A DNA stretch of 64,000 bases from Polyangium spumosum (GCF_009649845.1 NZ_WJIE01000005.1:62001-126000); one strand, 5' to 3'; counted from the stretch's first letter, positions 1 through 9,247 are shown. Made by a program: numbers and translations. Notes: generated by a model not told the origin, from the letters alone.

Positions 1-1
1 G

Positions 2-1321
2 CCGGTTTTGCTCCCCGCGTTCGAACGTCTGGGCGCCGAGGGCGGTACGGTCGAGGCGCTGGCCGAAGAGGTCGCCGAGCAGGGCGGGCCCCTCCTGGTC
101 GCGACGTTGCTCCACCACCTCCGCCGCATGGAGCAGCTCGCGCTCCTCGCGTATGCCGTGCGCGACGGCGGCGCGACGATATCGATCCTGCAACCGATCT
201 CGCCCTGGTTCTCGCTGGGCAGCGGCGAGACGCCCCCCGCACGTCGCCATGTGCTCTCCCGATTCGCCTATCAGCGCCGCGTCGGCGCGGGCCTCGTGCT
301 GGAATCACCCCGCTGTCACGCGCTCCTGCGAATCGAGGACGCCCGGGCCGCGGCCCTTTGTTTTGCGCTCGCCCGTCCGACCGCGCCCGCGGCCCTGACC
401 GTGCCCGGAGCGAGCCCCGAGGCGACCACCACCCTCGTCGGCCTCCTCGTCGCGGCGGGGTTTTTGCTCCCGGTCGACGAGGATGACCACACCGAGGAAG
501 ATCGCGCATTCGAGCTCGCGAGCTGGTCCTTCCACGACCTCGTCTTCCACGCCCGCAGCCGCCCGGGCCGCCACGCCTCGCCCTGCGGCAAGACCTTCCC
601 CTTCCGCGGCCGCGTCCCGCCGCCTCCTGCCCTCCGCCCCCCTCCCGCCGCGGCCGATCCTCCCATTGCATTACATCGCCCGAACCTCGACGCTCTCGTT
701 CGCGACGACCGCCCCTTCACCGCCGTGCTCGAGGGCAGGCGCACCGTGTACGCCCAGGGGCGGGAGCCCATTTCGGTGGAGCAGCTCGGCGAGTTCTTGT
801 ATCGGTCCGCGCGGGTGCGCGCGTTTTTCCCCGCGACGCCCGAGACCGGCTACGACATCACCTCGCGCCCCTCCCCCGCCGGCGGCGCCTGCCACGACCT
901 CGAAGTCTACCTCGCCGTCGATCGCTGCGGGGGCCTGGAGCCGGGCCTTTACCATTACGACCCCGCCGCCCACGCCCTCGCACGCGTCCAGGGGCGCACG
1001 CCCGAGGTCGCGGCCCTCCTCCAAGGCGCCGCGCAGGCGACGATCGGCGGCCGGCTCCCCCAGGTGCTCGTCTGCCTGGCCAGCCGCTTCCAGCGCGTGT
1101 CCTGGAGCTACGAGGGCATCTCTTATGCGATCACCCTCAAGAACGCGGGCGTCCTTTACCAGACGTTTTACCTGGTCGCGACCGCGATGAACCTCGCCTG
1201 CAATGGCGTCGGGCGGGGGGACTCCGACCTCTTCTGCAAGGCCGCCGGCACCGATTATCACGCCGAGACGACCGTGGGCGAATTCGCGCTCGGCAGCCGC
1301 CTCGAAGGAGATGAGAAATGA
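2..1321 (+). CDS. SagB-type dehydrogenase (azoline oxidase family), 5' partial
   Basis: The frame is open from the first bases of the window, so the true start probably lies upstream; the TTG at base 8 is only the first possible internal start. The last ~195 residues (from about residue 240) form an FMN-binding nitroreductase-fold SagB/McbC domain, with an Arg-Arg entry segment near residue 243 and a C-terminal part rich in aromatic and Gly residues. Known SagB enzymes oxidise azolines to azoles in thiazole/oxazole-modified peptides. The N-terminal ~230 residues resemble the helical N-terminal region of long SagB proteins and end in a Pro-rich linker. The stop overlaps the next ATG (ATGA), so the S53 peptidase gene is translationally coupled. 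The peptide substrate and cyclodehydratase are not in the window, so the RiPP role is inferred. Confidence 0.75.
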   Translation, partial: PVLLPAFERLGAEGGTVEALAEEVAEQGGPLLVATLLHHLRRMEQLALLAYAVRDGGATISILQPISPWFSLGSGETPPARRHVLSRFAYQRRVGAGLVLESPRCHALLRIEDARAAALCFALARPTAPAALTVPGASPEATTTLVGLLVAAGFLLPVDEDDHTEEDRAFELASWSFHDLVFHARSRPGRHASPCGKTFPFRGRVPPPPALRPPPAAADPPIALHRPNLDALVRDDRPFTAVLEGRRTVYAQGREPISVEQLGEFLYRSARVRAFFPATPETGYDITSRPSPAGGACHDLEVYLAVDRCGGLEPGLYHYDPAAHALARVQGRTPEVAALLQGAAQATIGGRLPQVLVCLASRFQRVSWSYEGISYAITLKNAGVLYQTFYLVATAMNLACNGVGRGDSDLFCKAAGTDYHAETTVGEFALGSRLEGDEK

Positions 1322-3045
1322 GCCGTGATCGCGTCGACATCGAGGGCAGCGCGAGGCCCGCCATCTTCGGCGCCGTATCCCGGGGCGACGTCTCCCCCGA
1401 CGAAATCGTGACCGCCGTGCTTTTGCTGCGCACCCCGAGAGGCGCGCCTCCGCTCGTCGAGACGGCCCGGGACGTCGTCCGGACCCGCGAGCCCTGGTCA
1501 CACGAGCGTTATGCGGCCACCTATGGGGCGAGCCCGGACGATCTCGCGCGTATCGAGGCGTTCGCCCGCGAATGGGATCTCTCGGTGGTCGAGGTCCATC
1601 GCCCCTCTCGGGCGGTGACGCTCCGGGGGACTGCGAGGGCTTTCATGGCGGCCTTCGGCGTGAAGCTCGAGCGCCACGTCTACAAGGGGGAGGTCGACGT
1701 CACCCACGACGCGCCCTTCTCCGTCCCCGCGAGCCTGGGGGGCGTGATCGTCTGGGTCTTCTTGCCTCGCCGTACGCCGCTCGCGAGCGAGAGCCCGCCG
1801 CCGCGGAGGTCCATCGAGCCCCCTCCCGCTCCGCCCACGAATGACCATGACAAACCATGGCGCTCGCATCCTCCCACGCGTTTCGCCGAGCTCTACGATT
1901 TTCCGGCCGAGCTGACCGGAGAAGGCGTTTGTCTCGGTGTACTGTCGCTTTATGGTGGATTCTCCACGGACGACATGCAGGTCTTCTTCGAGGGCCTCGG
2001 CATGCGGGCACCGGAGATCCTCACGGTGGGCCCGAACCGCTGGGCGACCGGGCAGGACGCCTGGGCGAACTTCGAGATCACCATGGACGCGCAGATCGCC
2101 TTCTCCTGCGCGCCCGGGGTGCGCCCGGTGGTTTATTTCTCCGGGGCGACGGGGAACGACGACACCACCGTCCACAGCTACTTCCAGCTCTTCAACGCCG
2201 CGCTCTTCGATACCGAGAATCGCCCCGCCGTGCTCACGCTGAGCGCCGGGCTGCCCGAGGACCTGCCCGGCGTGTGGACCCGGGCCGAGGTCGAGCGGGT
2301 CGACGAGCTCTTCATCATCGCCGCCATTCTCGGGATCACTGTCTGCCTGCCCTCGGGCGACTCCGGATCCATTTTCCCCATGGCCCAGGGCATGTTCTCG
2401 GCGCCCTCGCTCGTCTATTTCCCAGGATCGAGCCCCTGGGCCCTCTGCTGCGGGGGCACGACGCTCGTCCTCGACGGGCGCGGCGAGCCAAAGGACGAGG
2501 TGGTCTGGAATCGCCTCGCCGACACCATGTTCCTCGCGTATGGCAGCGCCGGCCGGCTCGCCCACCTCGGCAGCTCGAGCGGCGGCGTGAGCCTTTATTT
2601 CGAGCGCCCCGAATGGCAGTCCCGGGCCTCCGTGCCCGCGCGGACCCTCGCCACGTTCCGCGACTGGGTCTTCACCGAGCCGGCGCACGCCTTCGCCGGC
2701 CGCGGCTGCCCCGACGTCGCGGCCCACGCCGATTTCCTCGAAGGATACCGAATCTTCGTGGACGGCGCGTATCGATATGGCGGCGGCTCGAGCGCGTCCA
2801 CGCCCCTCATCGCGGCGCTCGTCGCCCGCCTCTGCCAGGGCGTGGGCAGGCGCCTCGGCTTCTTGAACCCGCTCCTCTATCGATTGCAGCTCGACGAGGG
2901 GGCGGACGTGTTCCGCCCGATCGTCTCCGGCAACAACGGCGGATATTCCGCTTCACCGGAGGCGCGCTGGAACGCCTGCACCGGGCTCGGCTCGCCTCGC
3001 GGGCGAGCGCTGCTCGAAGCGCTACGCGAAGCGTATGGCGCCTAG
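1318..3045 (+). CDS. S53 family serine-carboxyl peptidase (sedolisin/kumamolisin type)
   Basis: This 575-residue protein has the S53 layout: a pro-kumamolisin activation domain (about residues 50-160), a Pro-rich linker, then the subtilisin-fold catalytic domain. The catalytic pair is visible as E253 and D257 (FEITMDAQ). The oxyanion Asp is D348 in PSGDSG and the nucleophile is S492 in GGSSASTP. Near the C-terminus a calcium-site-like region ends in NACTGLGSP, where many relatives have Asp in place of that Asn. No clear signal peptide is present, so action inside the cell on a local peptide is possible. ATG at 1318 is preceded by AAGGAG at good spacing and overlaps the sagB stop. The coupling suggests a maturation or leader-removal role, which is inference. 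Confidence 0.88.
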   Translation: MSRDRVDIEGSARPAIFGAVSRGDVSPDEIVTAVLLLRTPRGAPPLVETARDVVRTREPWSHERYAATYGASPDDLARIEAFAREWDLSVVEVHRPSRAVTLRGTARAFMAAFGVKLERHVYKGEVDVTHDAPFSVPASLGGVIVWVFLPRRTPLASESPPPRRSIEPPPAPPTNDHDKPWRSHPPTRFAELYDFPAELTGEGVCLGVLSLYGGFSTDDMQVFFEGLGMRAPEILTVGPNRWATGQDAWANFEITMDAQIAFSCAPGVRPVVYFSGATGNDDTTVHSYFQLFNAALFDTENRPAVLTLSAGLPEDLPGVWTRAEVERVDELFIIAAILGITVCLPSGDSGSIFPMAQGMFSAPSLVYFPGSSPWALCCGGTTLVLDGRGEPKDEVVWNRLADTMFLAYGSAGRLAHLGSSSGGVSLYFERPEWQSRASVPARTLATFRDWVFTEPAHAFAGRGCPDVAAHADFLEGYRIFVDGAYRYGGGSSASTPLIAALVARLCQGVGRRLGFLNPLLYRLQLDEGADVFRPIVSGNNGGYSASPEARWNACTGLGSPRGRALLEALREAYGA

Positions 3046-4499
3046 TTCGTTCCGACAAACTCCATCGTGCCGTCGTCGACCTCGCCGAACCGCAAAGCGG
3101 CGATGTCCGCCAGGTAATTCTGGTTGACCTTCCACGGCTTCTTCGATCCCTGCTTGGGGAAGGCGCCGATCGCGCGCTGCACGTAGCCCGAGCTGAAGTT
3201 GATCAAGGGCAGCTCCTCCACCTCGGCGGCGTCACGGCGCGGCATGCAGCGGCGCGCGCCGATCGCGTCCATGTGGTTCAGGAGGCGACACACGTATTCG
3301 CTGACGAGGTCGGCCTTCAGGGTCCACGACGCGTTCGTGTACCCGAACGCGCACGCCAGGTTCGGCACGTCGCTGAACATCACGCCCTTGTAGCTGAGGA
3401 GCTTCGTCGGCTCGACGCGGCGGCCGTCCACCTCGAGCTCCACGCCGCCGAGGAAGAGGAGCCTGAGCCCCGTCGCCATGACCACGAGGTCCGCCTCGAG
3501 CTCCTCTCCCGAGGCGAGCCGGAGCCCCGTCTCGATGAAGGTCTCGATATGGTCGGTGACCACCGAAGCCTTGCCCGACTTCACCGCCTCGAAGAGATCG
3601 CCGTCCGGCACCACGCAAACGCGCTGATCCCAGGGGTTGTACCGAGGCTTGAAATGGGCGTCGACGTCGTAGCCGGGCCCGAGGTGCTCGCGCACGAGGT
3701 CGACGAGGCGCCTCTTCACGCCCTCCGGCCGCCGCCGGGCGAGCTGATAAAAGAACATGCCCAGAGCCACGTTTTTCCAGCGCGTGATGTCATGAGCGAC
3801 CTGCGCAGGCAGCCGCTCGTGCAGCCAGCGCGCGATCACGTCCTGGGACGGCATCGAGACCACGTAGGTGGGGGAGCGCTGGAGCATCACCACGTGCGCG
3901 GCCTCCTTCGCGAGCTCCGGCACGAGGGTGACGGCCGTGGCGCCGCTGCCGATCACGACCACGCGTTTCCCGCGATGATCGACGTCCTCCGTCCAGAACT
4001 GCGGGTGAACGATGCGCCCCTCGAAACGATCGGTGCCCCGCAGATCGGGGGTGTAGCCCTTCTCGTAATCGTAATAGCCGCTGCACATGTGCAGGAAGTT
4101 GCAGGTGAAGTGGACGAGCTCCTTCGACGGGCCGCGCTCGACCTCCACCGTCCACGCCGCGCGATCGCTCGACCACGTCGCGCGCTTGACCCGACAGCCG
4201 AACCGGATCTTCGATTCAATCGCGCGCTCGCGGGCCGTCTCGCGGATGTATTCGAGGATCGAAGGGCCATCCGCGATGGCCTTCCGGTCCTTCCACGGCT
4301 TGAACGAATAACCGAGCGTGTACATGTCGGAGTCGGACCGGACGCCCGGATAACGAAAGAGATCCCAGGTCCCGCCGATGGCCTCACGTCCTTCGAGGAT
4401 CACGAAGGTCTTGCCCGGGCATCGGGCCTCGAGGTGACAGGCCGCCCCGATCCCCGACAACCCTGCACCGACGACGATCACATCAAAATGTTCGGCCAT
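3042..4499 (-). CDS. Flavin-containing monooxygenase (EthA-like Baeyer-Villiger type)
   Basis: This 485-residue enzyme has two Rossmann motifs, GAGLSG at residues 11-16 for FAD and GSGATA at 184-189 for NADPH. Between them is the Baeyer-Villiger fingerprint FxGxxxHxxxW (F159, G161, H165, W169). The segments FRYPGVRSDSDMYTLGY and FGYTNASW closely resemble EthA-type monooxygenases, and the length is close to EthA (about 489). The family inserts oxygen into ketones or oxidises S/N centres; the substrate cannot be read from sequence. The gene is convergent with the S53 gene and their stop codons overlap within one CTAG. It follows the receiver gene on the same strand after a ~100 bp gap. Confidence 0.9.
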   Translation of the reverse strand: MAEHFDVIVVGAGLSGIGAACHLEARCPGKTFVILEGREAIGGTWDLFRYPGVRSDSDMYTLGYSFKPWKDRKAIADGPSILEYIRETARERAIESKIRFGCRVKRATWSSDRAAWTVEVERGPSKELVHFTCNFLHMCSGYYDYEKGYTPDLRGTDRFEGRIVHPQFWTEDVDHRGKRVVVIGSGATAVTLVPELAKEAAHVVMLQRSPTYVVSMPSQDVIARWLHERLPAQVAHDITRWKNVALGMFFYQLARRRPEGVKRRLVDLVREHLGPGYDVDAHFKPRYNPWDQRVCVVPDGDLFEAVKSGKASVVTDHIETFIETGLRLASGEELEADLVVMATGLRLLFLGGVELEVDGRRVEPTKLLSYKGVMFSDVPNLACAFGYTNASWTLKADLVSEYVCRLLNHMDAIGARRCMPRRDAAEVEELPLINFSSGYVQRAIGAFPKQGSKKPWKVNQNYLADIAALRFGEVDDGTMEFVGTN

Positions 4500-4601
4500 C
4501 TCCGCACCTGCTCCGTCGACCTACGAACGGCCCCCACGGTAGCAGGATACGTCGAGGCTGGCGAGCCGGCGGCCTCGCGGCGCGATCAAAAGCGGCGACC
4601 C

Positions 4602-4988
4602 TCACCCCGGAGGCGCCGGGCGCCGCAGGTGACGCTCGACCGTCTTGACCAGCCGGTCGATATCAAAAGGCTTTCCGACCCACCCCTCTGCGCCGGTCTC
4701 GGCCGCGCGCCGCGGGGCGCTCTCGACCGCCGTCACCACCACGATGGGCGCCCGATCGGGGTAACGCGCCATGAGCAGCTCGACGAACATCCGGCCGTCC
4801 ATCACCGGCATTTTGATGTCGAGCAGGATGAGGTCGGGCATGCGCTGGTCGATCAGACGCAAGCCCTCGACGCCGTCGCGCGCGCTCTCGACGGCATACC
4901 CCTCCTCCTGCAGGAGGTCGGACATGAGCACGCGGAGATCCGCCTCGTCCTCGATCACGAGCACGCGACCGCGACGACCTCCGGCCAT
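4602..4988 (-). CDS. Stand-alone response-regulator receiver domain (CheY-like)
   Basis: This 128-residue protein is a single receiver domain without an output domain. The acidic pocket is E13/D14, the phospho-acceptor is D57 in LLDIKMP, a Thr follows strand 4 (VVVTA), and the conserved Lys is in GKPFD. The ATG at 4988 is preceded by a near-perfect ribosome-binding site (GGAGGAGGTG), so longer in-frame extensions upstream are not needed. It lies 41 bp downstream of the VIT1-like gene on the same strand. No cognate kinase is adjacent, so its partner is unknown; single-domain receivers usually act by protein-protein interaction or in phosphorelays. Confidence 0.9.
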   Translation of the reverse strand: MAGGRRGRVLVIEDEADLRVLMSDLLQEEGYAVESARDGVEGLRLIDQRMPDLILLDIKMPVMDGRMFVELLMARYPDRAPIVVVTAVESAPRRAAETGAEGWVGKPFDIDRLVKTVERHLRRPAPPG

Positions 4989-5029
4989 CACCTCCTCCCG
5001 GGCCCTGGTTCCCACACCTGCAACGTGCT

Positions 5030-5773
5030 TCAAGGACGAACTTCGAGCAATGCCCCCACGGCATAACCGACGAGGGCGGTCGCCATACCGATGGCCGCGA
5101 GCTCGAGGCCGCTCCTCGAGCGCCGCCCCGTCGTGACGTGGCCCTTGTACACGCCGACCGCGAACAACGAGAGCGCAGAAACGAGCACCGCGACGATCAT
5201 CCCGAGCCGAACGGGCAGGAGGAAGAAGGGCACGAGCGGCAGCAGCGAGCCCACGATCGACGAGAGCCCCACGACGAGGGAGGCGCGCAGCGCTCGCCCG
5301 CGATCGACGGGCGCGAGCTTGTGCTCCTCGGCCATCATGACCGCGACCCACACGTCTCGATTCGACGTGATGGTCGCGACGACCTTCTCGAGCATCTCGC
5401 CCTCGAAGCCCTTGCCTCGATAGATTTCGCGAATTTCCTCGCGCTCCAGCGCGGGGATGTCGCGGATATGGCGCAGCTCCCGCGCGCGCTCGCTCTCGTA
5501 GACCTCGGCCCGGGCCATCGTCGAGGTGTAGGCGACCGCGGCCATCGACAGGGATTCGGCGAACGCGGCCGCGAGGCCGGCGACCAGCACCACGCGCGCC
5601 GAGCTCGTCGCGGCCGCGACGCCGAGGACCACGCCGAGCACATTGACGAGCCCGTCCTGCCCGCCGAGCACGACATCCGAGATGCCCTCCCCGCGACGGT
5701 GCGGATCCCCGAGCGCGCGCGCCTCGATATCCTCTCGCGTGGCGTCCTCCTGAACATCGGGCGGCATTGGCAC
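5030..5773 (-). CDS. VIT1/CCC1-family membrane transporter (Fe2+/Mn2+ type)
   Basis: The 247-residue protein has the VIT1/CCC1 pattern: a first membrane segment containing GISDVVLGGQDGLVNVLGVV, a second rich in Ala and Ser (AAAFAESLSMAAVAYTST), a hydrophilic Glu-rich cytoplasmic domain, and three C-terminal membrane helices (VGSLLPLVPFF, MIVAVLVSALSLF and a final Gly-rich one). Family members move Fe2+ or Mn2+ out of the cytosol into vacuoles or across the membrane; the ion here is inferred. The start is either GTG 5773 or ATG 5767; neither has a strong ribosome-binding site. It is divergent from the hydrogenase operon, which needs iron, but a functional link is speculative. Confidence 0.82.
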   Translation of the reverse strand: MPMPPDVQEDATREDIEARALGDPHRRGEGISDVVLGGQDGLVNVLGVVLGVAAATSSARVVLVAGLAAAFAESLSMAAVAYTSTMARAEVYESERARELRHIRDIPALEREEIREIYRGKGFEGEMLEKVVATITSNRDVWVAVMMAEEHKLAPVDRGRALRASLVVGLSSIVGSLLPLVPFFLLPVRLGMIVAVLVSALSLFAVGVYKGHVTTGRRSRSGLELAAIGMATALVGYAVGALLEVRP

Positions 5774-5781
5774 CCCATCAG
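5768..5781 (+). promoter_or_regulatory. Possible sigma-54 -24/-12 element for the hydrogenase operon
   Basis: TTGGCAC is followed so that GG and GC are separated by exactly 10 bases (GGCACCCCATCAGC), the spacing required for sigma-54 promoters. It faces the hydrogenase operon about 135 bp upstream of its first ATG and overlaps the start of the divergent VIT1-like gene. The -12 half is weak, and such matches arise by chance in GC-rich DNA. Confidence 0.22.
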
Positions 5782-5856
5782 CGAGCGCCGTGCCAGTTCC
5801 GCCTCGGTCGTTCGCCCGGCCGGCGCGGGACGTTCGTTTTCTCTATTGTCCGGGCC

Positions 5857-5897
5857 CGCGAGGAGAGGTACACCATTTGCCAGGGCCGCTCCTCGCG
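5857..5897 (+). promoter_or_regulatory. Leader stem-loop upstream of the hydrogenase operon
   Basis: CGCGAGGAG at 5857-5865 and CTCCTCGCG at 5889-5897 form a perfect 9-bp inverted repeat around a 23-base loop, ending 20 bases before the first hydrogenase ATG. It could be an RNA leader structure or a DNA-binding site. No function can be assigned from sequence alone. Confidence 0.35.
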
Positions 5898-5917
5898 CCT
5901 CTCGACCTCGCCGCCGT

Positions 5918-7111
5918 ATGCCGACCCCCGACGCCGCCCCCGCAATGCTTGCGCCCGACCGCGCAGAACCTGCGCCTGCCGGGCGTTCGCCCTGGATCCT
6001 CGGGGCCTCCGATCTCGATGTGCTCGTCCAGGCGCTCGCGGGCCTGGGTTACCGTGTGCTCGGGCCCGTCGCGCGGGATGGCGGCATCGTGATCGACGAG
6101 GTGCGGCGCGCGGCGGACCTGCCCGTCGGCCTCGAAGACGTCCAGGCGCCTGGCCGCTTTCGCCTCGAGCGCCGCGACCACGGCGCCTATTTCGCATTCA
6201 CCGTCGGGCACGTTTCCTGGAAGCAGACCTTCCACGTGCCCGTCGAGCGCCTGTTCCAGGTGCGGCGCAGCAAGGAGGGGTTTTCCGTGATCCCCGAGCC
6301 GATGCCGCACCAGCGCGTGGCATTGCTCGGCGCGCGCGCCTGCGACCTGCACGCGATCGCCATCCAGGACCGGATCCTCATGCAGGGCGCCCACGCCGAT
6401 CCGCGGTATGCGGCGCGGCGGAGCGACGTCTTCGTGGTCGCGGTGAACTGTATTCGCGCCGGCAATACCTGTTTTTGCGTCTCCATGGGGACCGGCCCGC
6501 GCGCCGAGCGGGGGTTCGATCTCGCCCTCACCGAGCTGCTCGACGCGGGCGAGCACCGCTTCCTCGTCGAGGTCGGCAGCGACGCGGGCGCCGCGGTCGT
6601 CGCGGGTATGCCCGTTCGTCCGGCCACACCCGAGGAGGCGGACGCGGCGGCGCGGGTCTCCGCGCGCACCGCCTCCTCGATGGGCCGCGAGCTCGATACG
6701 GACGGGCTGAAGGAGCGCCTCCAGCAGAACCTCGAGCATCCGCGGTGGGACGAGGTCGCCGAGCGTTGCCTCGCCTGCACCAATTGCACGCTGGTTTGTC
6801 CGACCTGCTTCTGCACCGACGTCGAGGACACGACCGATCTCACGGGCGAGACCGCCGAGCGCACGAAGCGCCTCGACTCCTGCTTCACGATGGGTTTTTC
6901 CCACGTGCACGGCGGATCGGTCCGCAGCTCGATCAAGGCGCGTTATCGCCAGTGGCTCACCCACAAGCTCGCGAGCTGGCACGATCAGTTCGGCTCCTCG
7001 GGCTGCGTGGGCTGCGGGCGCTGCATCACCTGGTGCCCGGTCGGAATCGATATCACGGAGGAGGCCGCCGCCGTCGGGCGGCCGGAGCAAAGGCCGGAGA
7101 CGGACGGCTGA
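5918..7111 (+). CDS. hyhB: NiFe hydrogenase (group 3b type) beta subunit, 4Fe-4S dicluster protein
   Basis: This 397-residue protein is the electron-transfer beta subunit of a group 3b sulfhydrogenase-type complex (HyhB/HydB; also like anaerobic sulfite reductase subunit A). Two ferredoxin motifs are visible near the C-terminus: C284, C287, C290, C294 followed by Pro, and C363, C366, C369, C373 followed by Pro. Additional Cys residues (ARACD and NTCFCVSMG segments) are typical of the family's N-terminal half. Starts at ATG 5918 or ATG 5945 are both possible; neither has a strong ribosome-binding site. It is the first gene of an 11-gene same-strand run and should pass electrons between the gamma flavoprotein and the small subunit. 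Confidence 0.88.
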   Translation: MPTPDAAPAMLAPDRAEPAPAGRSPWILGASDLDVLVQALAGLGYRVLGPVARDGGIVIDEVRRAADLPVGLEDVQAPGRFRLERRDHGAYFAFTVGHVSWKQTFHVPVERLFQVRRSKEGFSVIPEPMPHQRVALLGARACDLHAIAIQDRILMQGAHADPRYAARRSDVFVVAVNCIRAGNTCFCVSMGTGPRAERGFDLALTELLDAGEHRFLVEVGSDAGAAVVAGMPVRPATPEEADAAARVSARTASSMGRELDTDGLKERLQQNLEHPRWDEVAERCLACTNCTLVCPTCFCTDVEDTTDLTGETAERTKRLDSCFTMGFSHVHGGSVRSSIKARYRQWLTHKLASWHDQFGSSGCVGCGRCITWCPVGIDITEEAAAVGRPEQRPETDG

Positions 7112-7120
7112 ACGAGGAGC

Positions 7121-7588
7121 ATGGAAACCGAATCCCTCGCCCGATCGCTCGCAGAGCAACCCCTCGTCGCCGGCATGCTCGACGCGCATGTCGAATTCCT
7201 GAGCGGCTGCGCGCAGAACGTCCGCCTCTCCGCGGGCAAGTTCCTCTTCCGCGAGGGCCAGCGCGCCGACAACCTCTACCTCATCCGGTCCGGGAAGATC
7301 GCGCTCGAGAGCCATGACGGCGGCCGCGGGACGCTCGTGGTCGAGACCGTGGGCGCGGGCGACGCGCTCGGCTGGTCGACGCTTTTTCCTCCTTATCGAT
7401 GGGGCCTCGACGCCCGCGTGGTCGAGCCTGCGCTCGTCTTCGCGATCGACGGCACTTGCCTCCGGAGCAAGCTCGACGCCGACCACAGCTTCGGTTACGC
7501 CTTCACCCGCCGCCTCCTGAACGAGGTCCACAGCCGCCTCCAGCGCGCGCGCCTGCAGACCCTCGACGTCTATCGGGCCGCGCCATGA
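7121..7588 (+). CDS. Cyclic-nucleotide-binding-domain protein in the hydrogenase operon (no HTH)
   Basis: The 155-residue protein is almost entirely a CRP/FNR-type cyclic-nucleotide-binding beta-roll: [20 protein letters not shown], then a strand-rich region with GDALGW and a short C-terminal helix. It stops where CRP proteins would begin the DNA-binding helix-turn-helix, so it is not a transcription factor. ATG 7121 has a GAGGAG ribosome-binding site. Its stop overlaps the gamma-subunit ATG (ATGA), so it is made together with the complex. Similar small proteins are known beside group 3b hydrogenase genes; a regulatory or accessory-subunit role is inferred. Whether it binds cAMP is unknown. 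Confidence 0.85.
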   Translation: METESLARSLAEQPLVAGMLDAHVEFLSGCAQNVRLSAGKFLFREGQRADNLYLIRSGKIALESHDGGRGTLVVETVGAGDALGWSTLFPPYRWGLDARVVEPALVFAIDGTCLRSKLDADHSFGYAFTRRLLNEVHSRLQRARLQTLDVYRAAP

Positions 7589-8436
7589 CCGCCTCGCTTT
7601 CGCTCATGAAGCGCCCCGATCCGATGCTCCCCGAGCCGATGCGCATCACGCGCGTGAAGCGGGAGACGCCCGGGGTCTTCACGTTCGATTTCGATGTCTC
7701 GGCCCGCGGCGGTTTCTCCTTTTTGCCCGGGCAATTCAACATGCTGTATCCGTTCGGGGCCGGCGAATCGGCGATCTCGATCAGCGGCGACCCCGCCGAG
7801 CCCGAGCGGCTGGTCCATACGATCCGCGCCGTGGGCGCGGTGACGCGGGTCCTCGAGCGCCTCGGCCGCGGGGACGTGGTGGGCGTGCGGGGCCCGTTCG
7901 GCCGCGCCTGGCCGATGCACGAGGCCGCGGGGAAGGACCTCGTGGTCATCGCCGGCGGCATTGGCCTCGCACCGCTGCGCCCCGTCGTCTACCACGCCCT
8001 CCGCCACCGCGCCTCGTTTGGCCGGGTCGTCCTGCTCTACGGCACACGCACCCCCGACGATCTGCTCTACCGCAAGGAAATCGAGCGCTGGCGCGGCAAG
8101 TTCGACATGGAGGTCGAGGTCACGGTCGACGCGGCCGGCAAGGATTGGCGAGGCAATACGGGCGTCGTCACCAAGCTCATCGGCCGCGCCGCGTTTGATC
8201 CGGCGAACGCCGTCGCGATGCTCTGCGGCCCCGAGATCATGATGCGGTTTTGCGCTCGCGAGCTCGAGCGGCTCGGGGTCCCGCTCGCCGACGTCTGGGT
8301 GACCATGGAGCGCAACATGCGTTGCGGCGCCGGCCTCTGCGGCCATTGCCAGTTCGGCCCCACCTTCGTGTGCAAGGACGGGCCCGTGTATCGCTACCCC
8401 GAGGTCGAGCGCCTGCTCTCGGTGAGGGAGGTGTAG
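7585..8436 (+). CDS. hyhG: NiFe hydrogenase gamma subunit, FAD/NAD(P)-binding 2Fe-2S reductase
   Basis: The 283-residue protein belongs to the ferredoxin-NADP reductase/PyrK-like family: an FAD-binding barrel (about residues 20-115, with [12 protein letters not shown]), an NAD(P)-binding Rossmann half starting at [14 protein letters not shown], and a C-terminal 2Fe-2S site with C247, C252, C255 and C263 followed by DGPVY. In group 3b hydrogenases this subunit exchanges electrons with NADP(H). ATG 7585 overlaps the preceding stop. It ends two bases before the small-subunit GTG. Confidence 0.92.
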   Translation: MTASLSLMKRPDPMLPEPMRITRVKRETPGVFTFDFDVSARGGFSFLPGQFNMLYPFGAGESAISISGDPAEPERLVHTIRAVGAVTRVLERLGRGDVVGVRGPFGRAWPMHEAAGKDLVVIAGGIGLAPLRPVVYHALRHRASFGRVVLLYGTRTPDDLLYRKEIERWRGKFDMEVEVTVDAAGKDWRGNTGVVTKLIGRAAFDPANAVAMLCGPEIMMRFCARELERLGVPLADVWVTMERNMRCGAGLCGHCQFGPTFVCKDGPVYRYPEVERLLSVREV

Positions 8437-8437
8437 C

Positions 8438-9247
8438 GTGAAGAGGAAGCAGAAGCCGAAGCTCGCCGTCTTCAAGTTCGCCTCCTGCGACGGATGCCAG
8501 CTCAGCCTGCTCGATTGCGAGGACGAGCTCTTGCTCCTCGCCGACGCGGTTCGTATCGCGAATTTCGCCGAGGCCTCGCGCGCCGTGCTCCGGGGCCCGT
8601 ACGACATCACCCTCGTCGAGGGATCCATCACCACGGCCCACGACGCCGAGCGGATCCGCGAGATCCGCGCGCGGTCGCGTTTCCTCATGACGATCGGCGC
8701 CTGCGCCACGGCCGGCGGCGTCCAGGCGTTGCGCAATTATCGCGACGTGAAGGAGTTCACGCGGATCGTCTACGCGAGGCCCGATTACATCGACACGCTC
8801 GCGACCTCAACGCCCATCGCGGACCACGTGAAGGTCGATTTCGAGCTCCGCGGCTGCCCGATCGACAAGCGCCAGCTCCTCGAGGTCCTCGCGGCGCTGC
8901 TCGCCGGCCGGGGGCCGAAGGTCGCGAGCCACTCGGTGTGCGTGCAATGCAAGCTGCGCGGGAACGTGTGTGTGATGGTCGCGCACGGCACGCCGTGCCT
9001 CGGCCCGGTCACGCACGCGGGCTGCGGCGCGCTCTGCCCGACGTACCACCGCGGCTGTTATGGTTGTTTCGGGCCGGCCGAGACCACGAATACGAAGGGG
9101 ATCGAGGGCGCGCTGCTCGCCGCCGGCGCGAGCCACGAGGACATCGCGCGGGCGTACGCCACGTTCAACGCGGCGGCCCCTCCGTTCCGGAAGGCGCAGG
9201 AGGAGCAGCTCGTGCAGATCCGGCTGAAGGAGGGGCCCCGTGGCTAG
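8438..9247 (+). CDS. hyhS: NiFe hydrogenase small (delta) subunit
   Basis: This 269-residue protein matches the NiFe hydrogenase small subunit/NADH-ubiquinone oxidoreductase 20-kDa family. The proximal 4Fe-4S motif is C17-x2-C20 ([13 protein letters not shown]), followed later by GACATAGG and [10 protein letters not shown] Cys-rich C-terminal region ([35 protein letters not shown]) should hold the medial and distal clusters. There is no twin-arginine signal, so the enzyme is cytosolic. The start is GTG 8438, just after the gamma stop, with GAGGGAGGTG as ribosome-binding site. Its 3' end overlaps the large-subunit start. Confidence 0.93.
   Translation: MKRKQKPKLAVFKFASCDGCQLSLLDCEDELLLLADAVRIANFAEASRAVLRGPYDITLVEGSITTAHDAERIREIRARSRFLMTIGACATAGGVQALRNYRDVKEFTRIVYARPDYIDTLATSTPIADHVKVDFELRGCPIDKRQLLEVLAALLAGRGPKVASHSVCVQCKLRGNVCVMVAHGTPCLGPVTHAGCGALCPTYHRGCYGCFGPAETTNTKGIEGALLAAGASHEDIARAYATFNAAAPPFRKAQEEQLVQIRLKEGPRG

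Noticed and set aside
1857-5066. A plus-strand open frame of about 1069 codons over the S53, monooxygenase and receiver genes
   Set aside because: It crosses three well-supported genes in other frames, is Arg/His-rich and has no recognisable domain.
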